From assembly GCA_002364735.1 (NCBI GenBank), contig DEZB01000066.1, forward strand, positions 94,480 through 158,479: 64,000 bases of DNA, written 5' to 3'. Each line of letters opens with the position of its first letter. The stretch's first letter is position 1. Positions 7,575 to 15,606 of this stretch are shown piece by piece. This DNA comes from Bacteroidales bacterium UBA3143 (lineage in GTDB: Bacteria; Bacteroidota; Bacteroidia; Bacteroidales; Dysgonomonadaceae). The notes beneath the pieces are model-generated. The model did no database searches, was not told the origin of the DNA, and saw only the letters and a program-made list of their open reading frames with translations. A program made the position numbers and the translations under genes.

Positions 7575-8909
7575 ATGAAAACATCCGATGTTATAAATCA
7601 GATTAAAAGTCGTTTTCCAAACGAACCAGAGTATTATCAAGCTATCGAAGAGGTCTTAGAATCAATAGAAGAAATATACAATGAGCATCCTGAGTTTGAA
7701 AGAGCCAATTTAATAGAGCGTTTGGTTATTCCAGACAAAATAATCTCTTTTCGTATCACTTGGGTAGATGACAAAGGAGCAGTTCACACCAATATGGGTT
7801 ATAGGGTGCAACATAACAACGCAATTGGCCCATACAAAGGGGGCATTCGTTTTCATCCTTCAGTATCACCCTCCATTCTTAAATTTTTAGCTTTTGAACA
7901 AACATTCAAAAATGCACTAACAACCCTACCAATGGGCGGCGGCAAAGGAGGATCAGATTTCTCTCCACGTGGAAAATCTGATAGAGAAATTATGCGCTTT
8001 TGTCAAGCTTTTGTTGAAGGTGTCTGGCGTAATATAGGTCCAAATACTGATGTGCCTGCTGGAGATATAGGCGTTGGTGGGCGAGAAGTTGCCTACATGT
8101 TTGGTAAATATAAAAAACTGGCTGAAGAGTTTACTGGTGCATTCACTGGCAAGGGTTTCGAATTTGGTGGATCGCGCATTCGTCCTGAAGCTACAGGATA
8201 TGGGAATGTATATTTTCTACTTGAAATGCTTAGAACTCAAAATATATCGTTAAAGGGAAAGAGATGCATTGTTTCAGGTTCAGGTAATGTTGCACAATAT
8301 ACTTGCGAAAAGCTTATTGAATTGGGAGCTATACCTTTGACACTTTCCGATTCGGATGGTTACATACATGACCCGGAAGGAATAACTGTTGAAAAGCTTG
8401 CTTACATTAAAGAACTTAAAAACCTTTACAGAGGACGCATTAAAGAATATGCAGAAGAGTATGGTTGTAAATACGTAGCAGGCGGTAGACCTTGGGTTGA
8501 AAAGGGAGACATTGCATTGCCATCAGCAACACAAAATGAAATTAATGAGAAAGATGCACAAAATCTTATCTCCAATGGAGTGATTGCAGTTTCAGAAGGA
8601 GCAAATATGCCATGCACACCAGAGGCAGTCCATCTGTTTCAACAAAACAAGGTGCTTTTTGCTCCTGGAAAAGCCGCAAATGCTGGGGGTGTTTCAGTTT
8701 CTGGATTAGAAATGACTCAAAACTCTGAACGATATAGCTGGCCTGCAGAACAAGTTGATGAAAAACTGAAATGGATCATGAGCAATATTCATGAGAACTG
8801 TGTAAAATATGGTACACAGCCCGATGGGTATATCAACTACGTGAAAGGAGCTAACATAGCAGGCTTCATGAAGGTAGCCAAAGCTATCATGGCTCAAGGA
8901 GTACTTTAA
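7575..8909 (+). CDS. gdhA: Glutamate dehydrogenase (NADP-type, hexameric)
   Basis: Reductive amination of 2-oxoglutarate to glutamate, the main ammonia-assimilating step in many Bacteroidales. 444 residues, the standard length for the bacterial hexameric enzyme. Signatures: QHNNAIGPYKGGIRFHP (substrate lid), the catalytic lysine in PMGGGKGGSDF, the aspartate in DVPAGDIGVGGREVAYM, and a Rossmann dinucleotide domain with SGSGNVAQYTCEKL. The C-terminal region has GKAANAGGVSVSGLEMTQN, also characteristic. NADPH preference is inferred from overall similarity to biosynthetic GdhA. It is transcribed alone, followed by the tRNA-Arg gene. Confidence 0.97.
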   Translation: MKTSDVINQIKSRFPNEPEYYQAIEEVLESIEEIYNEHPEFERANLIERLVIPDKIISFRITWVDDKGAVHTNMGYRVQHNNAIGPYKGGIRFHPSVSPSILKFLAFEQTFKNALTTLPMGGGKGGSDFSPRGKSDREIMRFCQAFVEGVWRNIGPNTDVPAGDIGVGGREVAYMFGKYKKLAEEFTGAFTGKGFEFGGSRIRPEATGYGNVYFLLEMLRTQNISLKGKRCIVSGSGNVAQYTCEKLIELGAIPLTLSDSDGYIHDPEGITVEKLAYIKELKNLYRGRIKEYAEEYGCKYVAGGRPWVEKGDIALPSATQNEINEKDAQNLISNGVIAVSEGANMPCTPEAVHLFQQNKVLFAPGKAANAGGVSVSGLEMTQNSERYSWPAEQVDEKLKWIMSNIHENCVKYGTQPDGYINYVKGANIAGFMKVAKAIMAQGVL

Positions 8910-8987
8910 TATTCTGTTGTTTTACTTCAGTTTGATTGAAAATAGCTCTATTATTTTTTTTATACTAATAATTGCACTATTTTTGCA

Positions 8988-8995
8988 GACTGAAA
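8988..8995 (+). promoter_or_regulatory. -7 box TATTTTTG before tRNA-Arg(TCT)
   Basis: Matches TAnnTTTG and ends 8 bases before the first base of the tRNA, as expected for a tRNA promoter with a very short 5' leader. Confidence 0.6.
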
Positions 8996-9003
8996 AGAAA
9001 CAT

Positions 9004-9077
9004 GGTCCGGTAGCTCAGCTGGATAGAGCAACAGCCTTCTAAGCTGTAGGTCCTAGGTTCGAATCCTAGTCGGATCA
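9004..9077 (+). tRNA. tRNA-Arg, anticodon TCT
   Basis: Cloverleaf folds cleanly: acceptor GGTCCGG with TCGGATC (two G-U pairs), D arm GCTC..GAGC, anticodon stem ACAGC/GCTGT with loop CTTCTAA, T arm CTAGG/CCTAG with loop TTCGAAT, discriminator A. Anticodon TCT at 9038-9040 reads AGA/AGG. CCA is not encoded. Confidence 0.95.
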
Positions 9078-9090
9078 CGTTAATAAATAA

Positions 9091-9125
9091 AGCACTTATC
9101 AAATTATTTGATTGGTGCTTTTTTT
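9091..9125 (+). terminator. Intrinsic terminator after tRNA-Arg
   Basis: AGCACT (9091-9096) pairs with GGTGCT (9114-9119) and continues inward with ATCAAA/TTTGAT after one mismatch; a run of seven T follows. Confidence 0.75.
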
Positions 9126-9176
9126 ATTACATATAATCAATGGCTAAGGTGTATCAGTTACTAATAAAACTATTGT

Positions 9177-10082
9177 TTATCTATGCAACACTTCTCTGTT
9201 CCTTATCCCATATTCATTAAACAGTATGCCTCCAATAATAAGGAGTAATCCAACTATGGTTGTAAAATAGATGGGTTCACCCAATACGGATTGAATAATA
9301 AACAGTGAAATGAAAGGAGAGAGATAGCACAACTGATTTATTAGTGCAGGATTATCCGTTTTTTTCAGGGCAAGACCAAAAAATATAAATGGAATGGCCA
9401 TTTCAAAAAGTCCTACATAAATACTCGACATCATTCCTTTGAACGATGCTAATTGAACATCTACAAACAAAAGACCGAAGAGAAGAAACAAACTGCCAAA
9501 TAAAAAACTAAGAAATAGAGCAAAAACATTGTCAATGTGACTACTTTTTGTGTTGAGTATCCAAAAAGTAGCCCACACGAATGCACTCAAAAAAGCCAAG
9601 ATTAGTCCTGTTGCAGACAATTGAATACCAGAACCAGTAAAACTGCCCGATCCTAATGAAATGAGCGCTACCCCCGATAAAGATATTGCCATTCCTAAAA
9701 ATTTGAGAGCAGGTATGCGCTGCCTCATAAAGAGAGCTAAGAGTAATGTAAGGACAATTGCCCACGAGTAATTGATAGATTGAGCAATTTGTGCTGGTAG
9801 TAAATCGTATGCTTTAAACAATATAAGGTTGTAACCAGCAGGGTTGAGTAAACCCGTGAATGCAAAAAGCAACCACTCTTTGCGAGAAATGGTTTTCAAG
9901 AGATGCCATTTTCTCTGAATACTGATCACTACACTCAAAATAACCAATGCAGAAAGAGCTGCAACTAACAATAATTCGTAATAGGAATAATGGCGCAAAC
10001 CAATTTTGAATGCCGAAGCTACGGTTGACCAACTTGCCACTGCTATGGCAACATGAACAAATGACTTTGAGGTGTCTTTCAC
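9177..10082 (-). CDS. EamA/DMT-family transporter (drug/metabolite exporter)
   Basis: 301 residues with ten predicted transmembrane helices arranged as two EamA repeats of five, the standard RhaT/YdcZ-like DMT architecture. First repeat: conserved WSTVASAFKIGL and LLPAQIAQSINYSWAIVLTLLLALFM with the repeat-closing GMAISLSGVALISLG; second repeat begins near LSAFVWATFWILNTKSS and ends with PFISLFIIQSVLGEPIYF, GLLLIIGGILFNEYG. Such proteins export amino acids, purines or other metabolites; the substrate cannot be read from sequence. No partner gene. It is divergent from the 42-bp repeat array and DUF2254 gene. Confidence 0.88.
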   Translation of the reverse strand: MKDTSKSFVHVAIAVASWSTVASAFKIGLRHYSYYELLLVAALSALVILSVVISIQRKWHLLKTISRKEWLLFAFTGLLNPAGYNLILFKAYDLLPAQIAQSINYSWAIVLTLLLALFMRQRIPALKFLGMAISLSGVALISLGSGSFTGSGIQLSATGLILAFLSAFVWATFWILNTKSSHIDNVFALFLSFLFGSLFLLFGLLFVDVQLASFKGMMSSIYVGLFEMAIPFIFFGLALKKTDNPALINQLCYLSPFISLFIIQSVLGEPIYFTTIVGLLLIIGGILFNEYGIRNREVLHR

Positions 10083-10330
10083 AAATGGATAATAATTATT
10101 GTTTTCATACTTTCAGTATCTTATTTTGATGCGTATAAATCATTCTTAGATTACAAAATATTTGCAGTTTCTTCTAAGCCTTACGAATATAGCCAAAACT
10201 TCACAAGTTTATGTCTTCGTAGTCTCTTTTTTGTTTGAATGTTATAAAAAACTATCCCACTTTGCATAAACAAGCTGTCGTTTTTAATCGTGTTGCTACC
10301 TTTTTGCTACAAAAAGTACTATATATACTT

Positions 10331-10665
10331 CGGAACTATGCTTCGCAGTGTTGCTTTGCAATGTTCCCAAATCGGAACTATACTCTGCAACGATGTTTTG
10401 CTATGTTCCTAAAACGGAACTATACTCTGCAACGATGTATTGCAATATTCCTAAATCGGAACTATGCTTCGCAACAATGTTATGCAATGTTCCTAAATCA
10501 GAACTATACTTCGCAACAATGTTATGCAATGTTCCTAAATCAGAACTATACTTCGCATCAATGTTTTGCTATGTTCCTAAATCAGGAGTATGCTTCGCAA
10601 TGATGTGGAGCAATATTATTAAACAGGAATAAACCTTCGCAGCGTTGTTGATCACTATTCCTAAA
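10331..10665. repeat. Array of eight 42-bp tandem repeats, each self-complementary
   Basis: Unit starts at 10331, 10373, 10415, 10457, 10499, 10541, 10583 and 10624; the first six spacings are exactly 42, copy 7 is 41 bases, and the last two copies are degenerate. Each unit runs from CGGAACTAT through TTCGCAACAATGTT to GCAATGTTCCTAAAT. GGAAC at its start pairs with GTTCC near its end, extended by TGC/GCA after a two-base mismatch, and AAC/GTT pairs inside, so each unit can fold as a hairpin. Because 42 is divisible by three, several frames stay open through the array, giving artefactual 14-residue repeats. There are no unique spacers. The array lies between a DMT exporter start and the DUF2254 gene. 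Confidence 0.9.
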
Positions 10666-10864
10666 AAAAATCACCATTCAATTGCCACATTTTGTAATGG
10701 ATGCATGCATTGTTAGGCATTAAATGCAGCAAAAGCCCATGAGCGAGGCAATATTCAATATAAATTACTCTAAAATCAACCAAACCTCCCCCCATTTTGT
10801 TATGATTGTTGCAAAAGACACCACTTGAAGCAACCTTACTTTCATCTTTTCAACAATTAGCCGC

Positions 10865-12121
10865 ATGTATCAAAACCTCATATTCTATTTCGATCGTCTC
10901 TCTGCCAAATTATGGTTCAAACCATTGATATTTTGTTTGCTCTCCATTGGTGGTGCGCTAATTGCCCATACTGCCGACGACACTTTTTTGACAGACATTG
11001 TGCCCGATATCAAGAAAGAATCGTTGGACGACTTACTCAGCACCCTATCCAATAGTATGTTGGTGATAGCCATATTTGCGGTTGGTTCAATGGTTTCAGC
11101 TTTTGCAGCCGCAAGCGGAACTGCTACACCTCGTTCTTTTAAATTAGTAGTGGCTGACGATGTTTCTCAAAATGCGCTGTCCATTTACATTGGCTCTTTC
11201 ATATTTAGTATTGTTGCATCTGTTGCTTTCGCAAATGGATACTACGGAAAGGCGGGATATTTTGTTCTCTTCGTTCTCACACTAACTGTTTTTTTGGTGG
11301 TTATCATCACATTCATCCGGTGGGTAGAGCGTATTTCAAAGTTAGGGCGCTTGGGACATACCATTCAAAAGATTGAAGATGTAACGGCCAAAACATTTCA
11401 AAAGATGGTAGATGTTCCGCGAATGGGTGGAGCGCCAATCATTGTGAGAGAACACAAAGGAATACCTATTTACAACGAAAAGATAGGTTATATCCAGCAC
11501 GTAAATATGGCTACCCTACAAGAGTTGGCCGAATCACTTGAAATAATAATTACACTGAACTGTTTGCCCGGAACGTTTGTAACACCTGATAGGGCAATGG
11601 CATACATCGTTTCAGGCAATGACGAGTTTCCATTACACGACAAAGAAAAACTCAGCAAAGCTTTCATTATTGACAATACCCGATCGTATTATGCCGATCC
11701 TCGTTTTGGGTTAATTGCTTTGAGTGAAATAGCCAGTCGAGCGTTATCTCCAGCTGTCAACGACCCCGGCACTGCCATTGCCATCATCAATAGTTATGTA
11801 AAACTGTTTCACTTATGGTTCTTGAATAAGGATATTAACACCTCAAAGATTAAACACAACAGGATAGAAGTGCCCGAAATAGCAACTGCTGACATCTTCG
11901 AAGATGCATTTAGACCCATTGCCCGTGATGGTGCAAGCAACATTGAAGTGATGATGCGCATGCAAAAAGCTTTCAAGAGTATCTACTCATTCATACCAGA
12001 TGAATTGAAAGACATTGTTCTGACAAACGCACAAATTGCATACGAGAGAGCAAAACTGGCAACAGAATATGAAGGTGATTTGAAACTGTTGAAAGATGTG
12101 CGCCTGGAGAAACCTTTATAA
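10865..12121 (+). CDS. DUF2254 family integral membrane protein
   Basis: 418 residues. Four hydrophobic helices occupy the first 155 residues (about 18-36, 64-84, 105-123 and 130-150), followed by a large soluble C-terminal region. The block TPRSFKLVVADDVSQNALSIYIGSFIFSIV is the diagnostic part of DUF2254, and the cytoplasmic part carries IALSEIASRALSPAVNDPGTAIAII, also characteristic. Function of the family is not established; members are predicted inner-membrane proteins. It stands as a single gene between the repeat array and the redox cluster, ending 82 bases before the MDR reductase. Start ATG at 10865 gives a sensible N-terminal cytoplasmic segment before the first helix. Confidence 0.88.
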   Translation: MYQNLIFYFDRLSAKLWFKPLIFCLLSIGGALIAHTADDTFLTDIVPDIKKESLDDLLSTLSNSMLVIAIFAVGSMVSAFAAASGTATPRSFKLVVADDVSQNALSIYIGSFIFSIVASVAFANGYYGKAGYFVLFVLTLTVFLVVIITFIRWVERISKLGRLGHTIQKIEDVTAKTFQKMVDVPRMGGAPIIVREHKGIPIYNEKIGYIQHVNMATLQELAESLEIIITLNCLPGTFVTPDRAMAYIVSGNDEFPLHDKEKLSKAFIIDNTRSYYADPRFGLIALSEIASRALSPAVNDPGTAIAIINSYVKLFHLWFLNKDINTSKIKHNRIEVPEIATADIFEDAFRPIARDGASNIEVMMRMQKAFKSIYSFIPDELKDIVLTNAQIAYERAKLATEYEGDLKLLKDVRLEKPL

Positions 12122-12203
12122 TAGAACAATATCCACTACAAAGCGTTTTAACAAATAGGACATTCCCTAAAACCAACATACAAATAATAAAATCATTATA
12201 ATT

Positions 12204-13199
12204 ATGAACAAAACAATTATATTAAAAAGCAGACCAGAAGGAACCCCTCAACTTTCAGACTTTGAATTAACGGACGAGAAGATGCCTGAAGTGATGCAAG
12301 GAGAGATTCTTTTAAAAACAAAGTACGTTTCAGTTGATCCCTATCTAAGAGGTAGAATGAGCAATGCAGATTCTTATGTGCCACCGTTTGAATTGAACAA
12401 ACCCATTAGCTCGGGTATAGTAGCAGAAGTGGTAGAATCTAAAAATGACAAGTTCAAGAAAGGTGATTTTGTTTCTGATCGATTGGACTGGAAAGAGTAT
12501 CAAATATCTACAGGTAAAGACCTTCAAAAATTAGATCCATCCATACAACCCTTGTCTGTATACCTTGGTGTAGTGGGCATGACGGGTATGACTGCATATA
12601 CAGGATTGACACAAATAGGCAAACCCAAAGCAGGTGAAACCATTGTTGTATCGGGCGCCGCAGGTGCTGTAGGAAGCATAGTAGGACAAATAGGTAAGAT
12701 ATTAGGATGCCACGTTGTGGGTATTGCAGGCTCCGACGAAAAAGTGGAAATGTTGAAGTCAAAGTTTGGGTTTGATGCAGGCATCAATTATTACACCACA
12801 AAAGACATGAATAAAGCCATAGCTGAGACGTGTCCCAAAGGTGTGGATATTTACTTCGACAATGTAGGCGGTCCTATCTCTGATGCAGTGCATAGAAACA
12901 TTAATCAGTTTGGTAGAATAGTTGTGTGCGGAGCTATCTCTATGTACAATGCCACTGAAATGCCAACAGGACCAAGAGTAGAAGGTTTCTTAATCAAAAG
13001 AAGCGCATTGATGCAAGGATTTATTGTCAGCGATTTCGTCGACAAGTTTCCTGAAGGTGCAAAGCAATTGGGACAATGGCTGAAAGAAGGAAAACTCACC
13101 TATGAAGAAACTGTCATAGAAGGATTTGATGCTATACCTGAAGCTTTCATTGGACTTTTCACGGGCAAAAACAAGGGTAAAATGATAGTAAAAGTATAA
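12204..13199 (+). CDS. NADP-dependent MDR-family oxidoreductase (CurA/prostaglandin-reductase type)
   Basis: 331 residues of the zinc-free leukotriene B4 dehydrogenase branch of medium-chain reductases, which reduce the C=C bond of alpha,beta-unsaturated aldehydes and ketones with NADPH. Seen: GroES-like start with VSVDPYLRGRMS, the substrate-pocket region GMTGMTAYTGL, and the Rossmann motif SGAAGAVGSIVGQIGKILGCHVVGIAGS. FDNVGGPISDAV and GRIVVCGAISMYN are further family markers. It leads a row of five plus-strand redox genes, and is 32 bases upstream of the alcohol dehydrogenase, so the two are probably co-transcribed. Physiological substrate is inferred only. Confidence 0.9.
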   Translation: MNKTIILKSRPEGTPQLSDFELTDEKMPEVMQGEILLKTKYVSVDPYLRGRMSNADSYVPPFELNKPISSGIVAEVVESKNDKFKKGDFVSDRLDWKEYQISTGKDLQKLDPSIQPLSVYLGVVGMTGMTAYTGLTQIGKPKAGETIVVSGAAGAVGSIVGQIGKILGCHVVGIAGSDEKVEMLKSKFGFDAGINYYTTKDMNKAIAETCPKGVDIYFDNVGGPISDAVHRNINQFGRIVVCGAISMYNATEMPTGPRVEGFLIKRSALMQGFIVSDFVDKFPEGAKQLGQWLKEGKLTYEETVIEGFDAIPEAFIGLFTGKNKGKMIVKV

Positions 13200-13231
13200 A
13201 CTTATCAAACAAACAATCAAATAACACATCA

Positions 13232-14392
13232 ATGAACAACTTCGAATTTAAAAACCCTACCAAAATACTTTTTGGAAAAGGGCAAATAGAGAAATTATCA
13301 CAAGAGATACCTCAAGATGCAAAAGTACTACTCCTATATGGAGGCGGTAGCATTAAGAAAAATGGTATTTATGATCAAGTAATGAATGCGCTTTCCGCCA
13401 ATAGTGTAATAGAATTTGGAGGCATTCCTCCTAATCCAGAGTATAGCGTTATGATGGAAGCGCTGAAGGTTGTGAATAAAGAAAAAATTGATTTCCTATT
13501 GGCCGTTGGGGGTGGCTCTGTGATAGATGGAACAAAGTTTTTAGCTGCAGCAGCTTCCTACGATGGCGATGAGCCATGGGATTTGCTTACAAAAGGTAAA
13601 GTGGTAAAAAAAGGCATGCCTTTTGGAACAGTATTGACACTTCCCGCCACGGGATCTGAAATGAATTCGGGATTTGTAATGACCAGAGAAGAGACAAAAG
13701 AAAAACTTTCAACAGGTGGACCTGCTCTCTTCCCTCTCTTTTCAATTCTTGATCCAGAGGTAGTGAAATCTATTCCCCAACGTCAATTGGCCAACGGCGT
13801 TGCAGATGCATTTATGCATGTGCTGGAACAGTATATGACCTACCCAATAGGCGCAAAACTGCAAGATAGATTTGCAGAAAGCATTCTTCAAACCTTAATA
13901 GAAGTGGCTCCTGCCATAATGAATGATCCCTCAGATTATGAAGCAGCAGCCAACTTTATGTGGAGTTGCACCATGGCGCTAAATGGATTGATCAACAAAG
14001 GAGTTCCAGAAGATTGGTCTGTGCATATGATGGGACATGAGTTAACGGCTTTGTTCGGTATAGATCATGCACGCACACTGGCTATCTTGGCACCCAATCA
14101 TTTCAAATATAACATTGATAGCAAGAAAGGCAAATTGGCTCAATACGCCGAACGCGTGTGGAACGTGACCGAGGGTACTGAAGATGAAAAAGCTGAAGCG
14201 GGCATTGAGAAAACAGAAACGTTCTTTCATTCATTGGATATCAAAACTAAGCTATCAGAATATACCGATGATTATGCAGATACAGCAGATATTGTGTCGA
14301 AGCGTTTCAAAGAACGTCGCTGGATTGGTCTTGGCGAACATCGTTCATTGAAACCTGAGGATGTAAAGAAAATAATTGAAATGAGTTATTAA
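13232..14392 (+). CDS. Iron-containing alcohol dehydrogenase, YqhD-like aldehyde reductase
   Basis: 386 residues. NADPH-dependent reduction of short or reactive aldehydes is the known role of the closest family, YqhD. The nucleotide half opens NFEFKNPTKILFGKGQIEKL and has AVGGGSVIDGTKFLAAAA. Metal ligands fall in DAFMHVLEQY (Asp and His) and in HMMGHELTALFGIDHARTLAIL (two His), the usual order for this family. Its 5' neighbour is a C=C reductase and its 3' neighbour an old yellow enzyme, fitting a job in handling reactive carbonyl compounds. A hairpin follows 56 bases after the stop. Confidence 0.92.
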   Translation: MNNFEFKNPTKILFGKGQIEKLSQEIPQDAKVLLLYGGGSIKKNGIYDQVMNALSANSVIEFGGIPPNPEYSVMMEALKVVNKEKIDFLLAVGGGSVIDGTKFLAAAASYDGDEPWDLLTKGKVVKKGMPFGTVLTLPATGSEMNSGFVMTREETKEKLSTGGPALFPLFSILDPEVVKSIPQRQLANGVADAFMHVLEQYMTYPIGAKLQDRFAESILQTLIEVAPAIMNDPSDYEAAANFMWSCTMALNGLINKGVPEDWSVHMMGHELTALFGIDHARTLAILAPNHFKYNIDSKKGKLAQYAERVWNVTEGTEDEKAEAGIEKTETFFHSLDIKTKLSEYTDDYADTADIVSKRFKERRWIGLGEHRSLKPEDVKKIIEMSY

Positions 14393-14447
14393 ACAAGAGA
14401 CGCAACATCCAATTGAAGATCAATAATTACATTTTATAAAACAGAAA

Positions 14448-14479
14448 GGCATGCCAATGATAATTCATTTTGGTATGCC
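14448..14479 (+). terminator. Stem-loop between alcohol dehydrogenase and old yellow enzyme genes
   Basis: GGCATGCCAA (14448-14457) pairs with TTGGTATGCC (14470-14479) with one G-T wobble. The downstream sequence is only moderately T-rich, so it may terminate partially or act as an intercistronic processing hairpin. Confidence 0.5.
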
Positions 14480-14502
14480 ATTCATTTATTAACGCAACAC
14501 AT

Positions 14503-15567
14503 ATGTCACTATTATACTCTCCACTTAAACTAAGAGAACTTACGCTGCCAAACAGAATTGTTGTTTCACCCATGTGCCAATATCACTCTGTAGAAGGCAT
14601 GGCCAATGACTGGCATTTGGTGCATTTGGGCTCGCGTGCTGTGGGTGGCGCTGGGCTTGTATTTACAGAAGCAGCAGCCGTATCTCCCGAAGGTAGAATT
14701 TCTCCAGACGACTTAGGCATTTGGTCAGACAAACATATTGAACCCCTGAAACGCATCACATCATTTATTCATGCGCAAGGCTCTATATCGGGCATTCAAC
14801 TGGCACATGCAGGCCGAAAAGCAAGTACCGCTCCTCCTTGGGAAGGCAGACACCAAGTAGATGCCAATAATAGAGGCTGGCAAACGGTTGCGCCCTCCCC
14901 TATTCCTTTCAATAAGGATGATAGTTTGCCAAAAGAGTTATCTATAGATGATATCCATCGAGTAGTCAATTCATTTGCTGATGCAGCAGAGCGCTCAGTT
15001 AAAGCAGGGTTCGACACTATCGAAATTCATGCCGCACATGGTTATTTGATTAATCAATTTATGTCACCACTTACCAATAAAAGAACAGATGCTTATGGAG
15101 GGAGTTTTGAAAATCGTGTACGTTTGTTGATAGAAGTAACGCAAGCAATACGCAAAATCATACCCAAAGAGATGCCCTTGTTTGTACGTATTTCGGTCCA
15201 CGAGTGGGCTGAGGGTGGGCATACGATTGAAGACTCAGTTGAGGTAGCAAAGCTTCTGAAAGAAATTGGAGTTGACTTAATTGATTGCTCATCGGGTGGA
15301 GTAGTCAGAGATCAGCATGTTATCGTTGAGAAGAATTACCAAGTTCCGTTTGCAGCACAAATTAAGAAAGAAGTCAACATCGCCACAGGTGCTGTAGGTT
15401 TGATAACAGAAGGAGCACAAGCAGAAGAAATTTTAGAAACAGGCAAAGCAGATTTAATCTTTATGGGAAGAGAGATGCTGCGTAATCCATATTTTGCTAT
15501 GCGAGAAGCTGAGAAAATAGGTGCACAAATAAAATGGACAAAGCAATATGAGAGAGGGAGACCATAG
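14503..15567 (+). CDS. Old yellow enzyme, YqjM/NamA-like NADH:flavin oxidoreductase
   Basis: 354-residue FMN enzyme of the thermophilic-like (YqjM) OYE class, which reduces activated C=C bonds of enones, maleimides and nitro compounds. ATG 14503 fits the family start LLYSPLKLRELTLPNRI; a TTG 33 bases upstream is within the preceding hairpin and is unlikely. The FMN/substrate cysteine of the class lies in SPMCQYHS, the substrate-binding His pair in EIHAAHGYLINQF, and the C-terminal phosphate loop in GAVGLI and FMGREMLRNPYFA. Third gene of the redox row. Specific substrate unknown. Confidence 0.93.
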   Translation: MSLLYSPLKLRELTLPNRIVVSPMCQYHSVEGMANDWHLVHLGSRAVGGAGLVFTEAAAVSPEGRISPDDLGIWSDKHIEPLKRITSFIHAQGSISGIQLAHAGRKASTAPPWEGRHQVDANNRGWQTVAPSPIPFNKDDSLPKELSIDDIHRVVNSFADAAERSVKAGFDTIEIHAAHGYLINQFMSPLTNKRTDAYGGSFENRVRLLIEVTQAIRKIIPKEMPLFVRISVHEWAEGGHTIEDSVEVAKLLKEIGVDLIDCSSGGVVRDQHVIVEKNYQVPFAAQIKKEVNIATGAVGLITEGAQAEEILETGKADLIFMGREMLRNPYFAMREAEKIGAQIKWTKQYERGRP

Positions 15568-15606
15568 AAGGTGTATTTTTAGTGTAGAATTAATAAATCA
15601 ATTACT

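Noticed and set aside
10235..10603. Open frame of about 120 codons with a 14-residue repeat
   Set aside because: It is produced by the 42-bp tandem array, is open in another frame as well, and stops in the first diverged copy; no protein character.
10331..10665. CRISPR array
   Set aside because: Units are directly abutting with no unique spacers and no cas genes.
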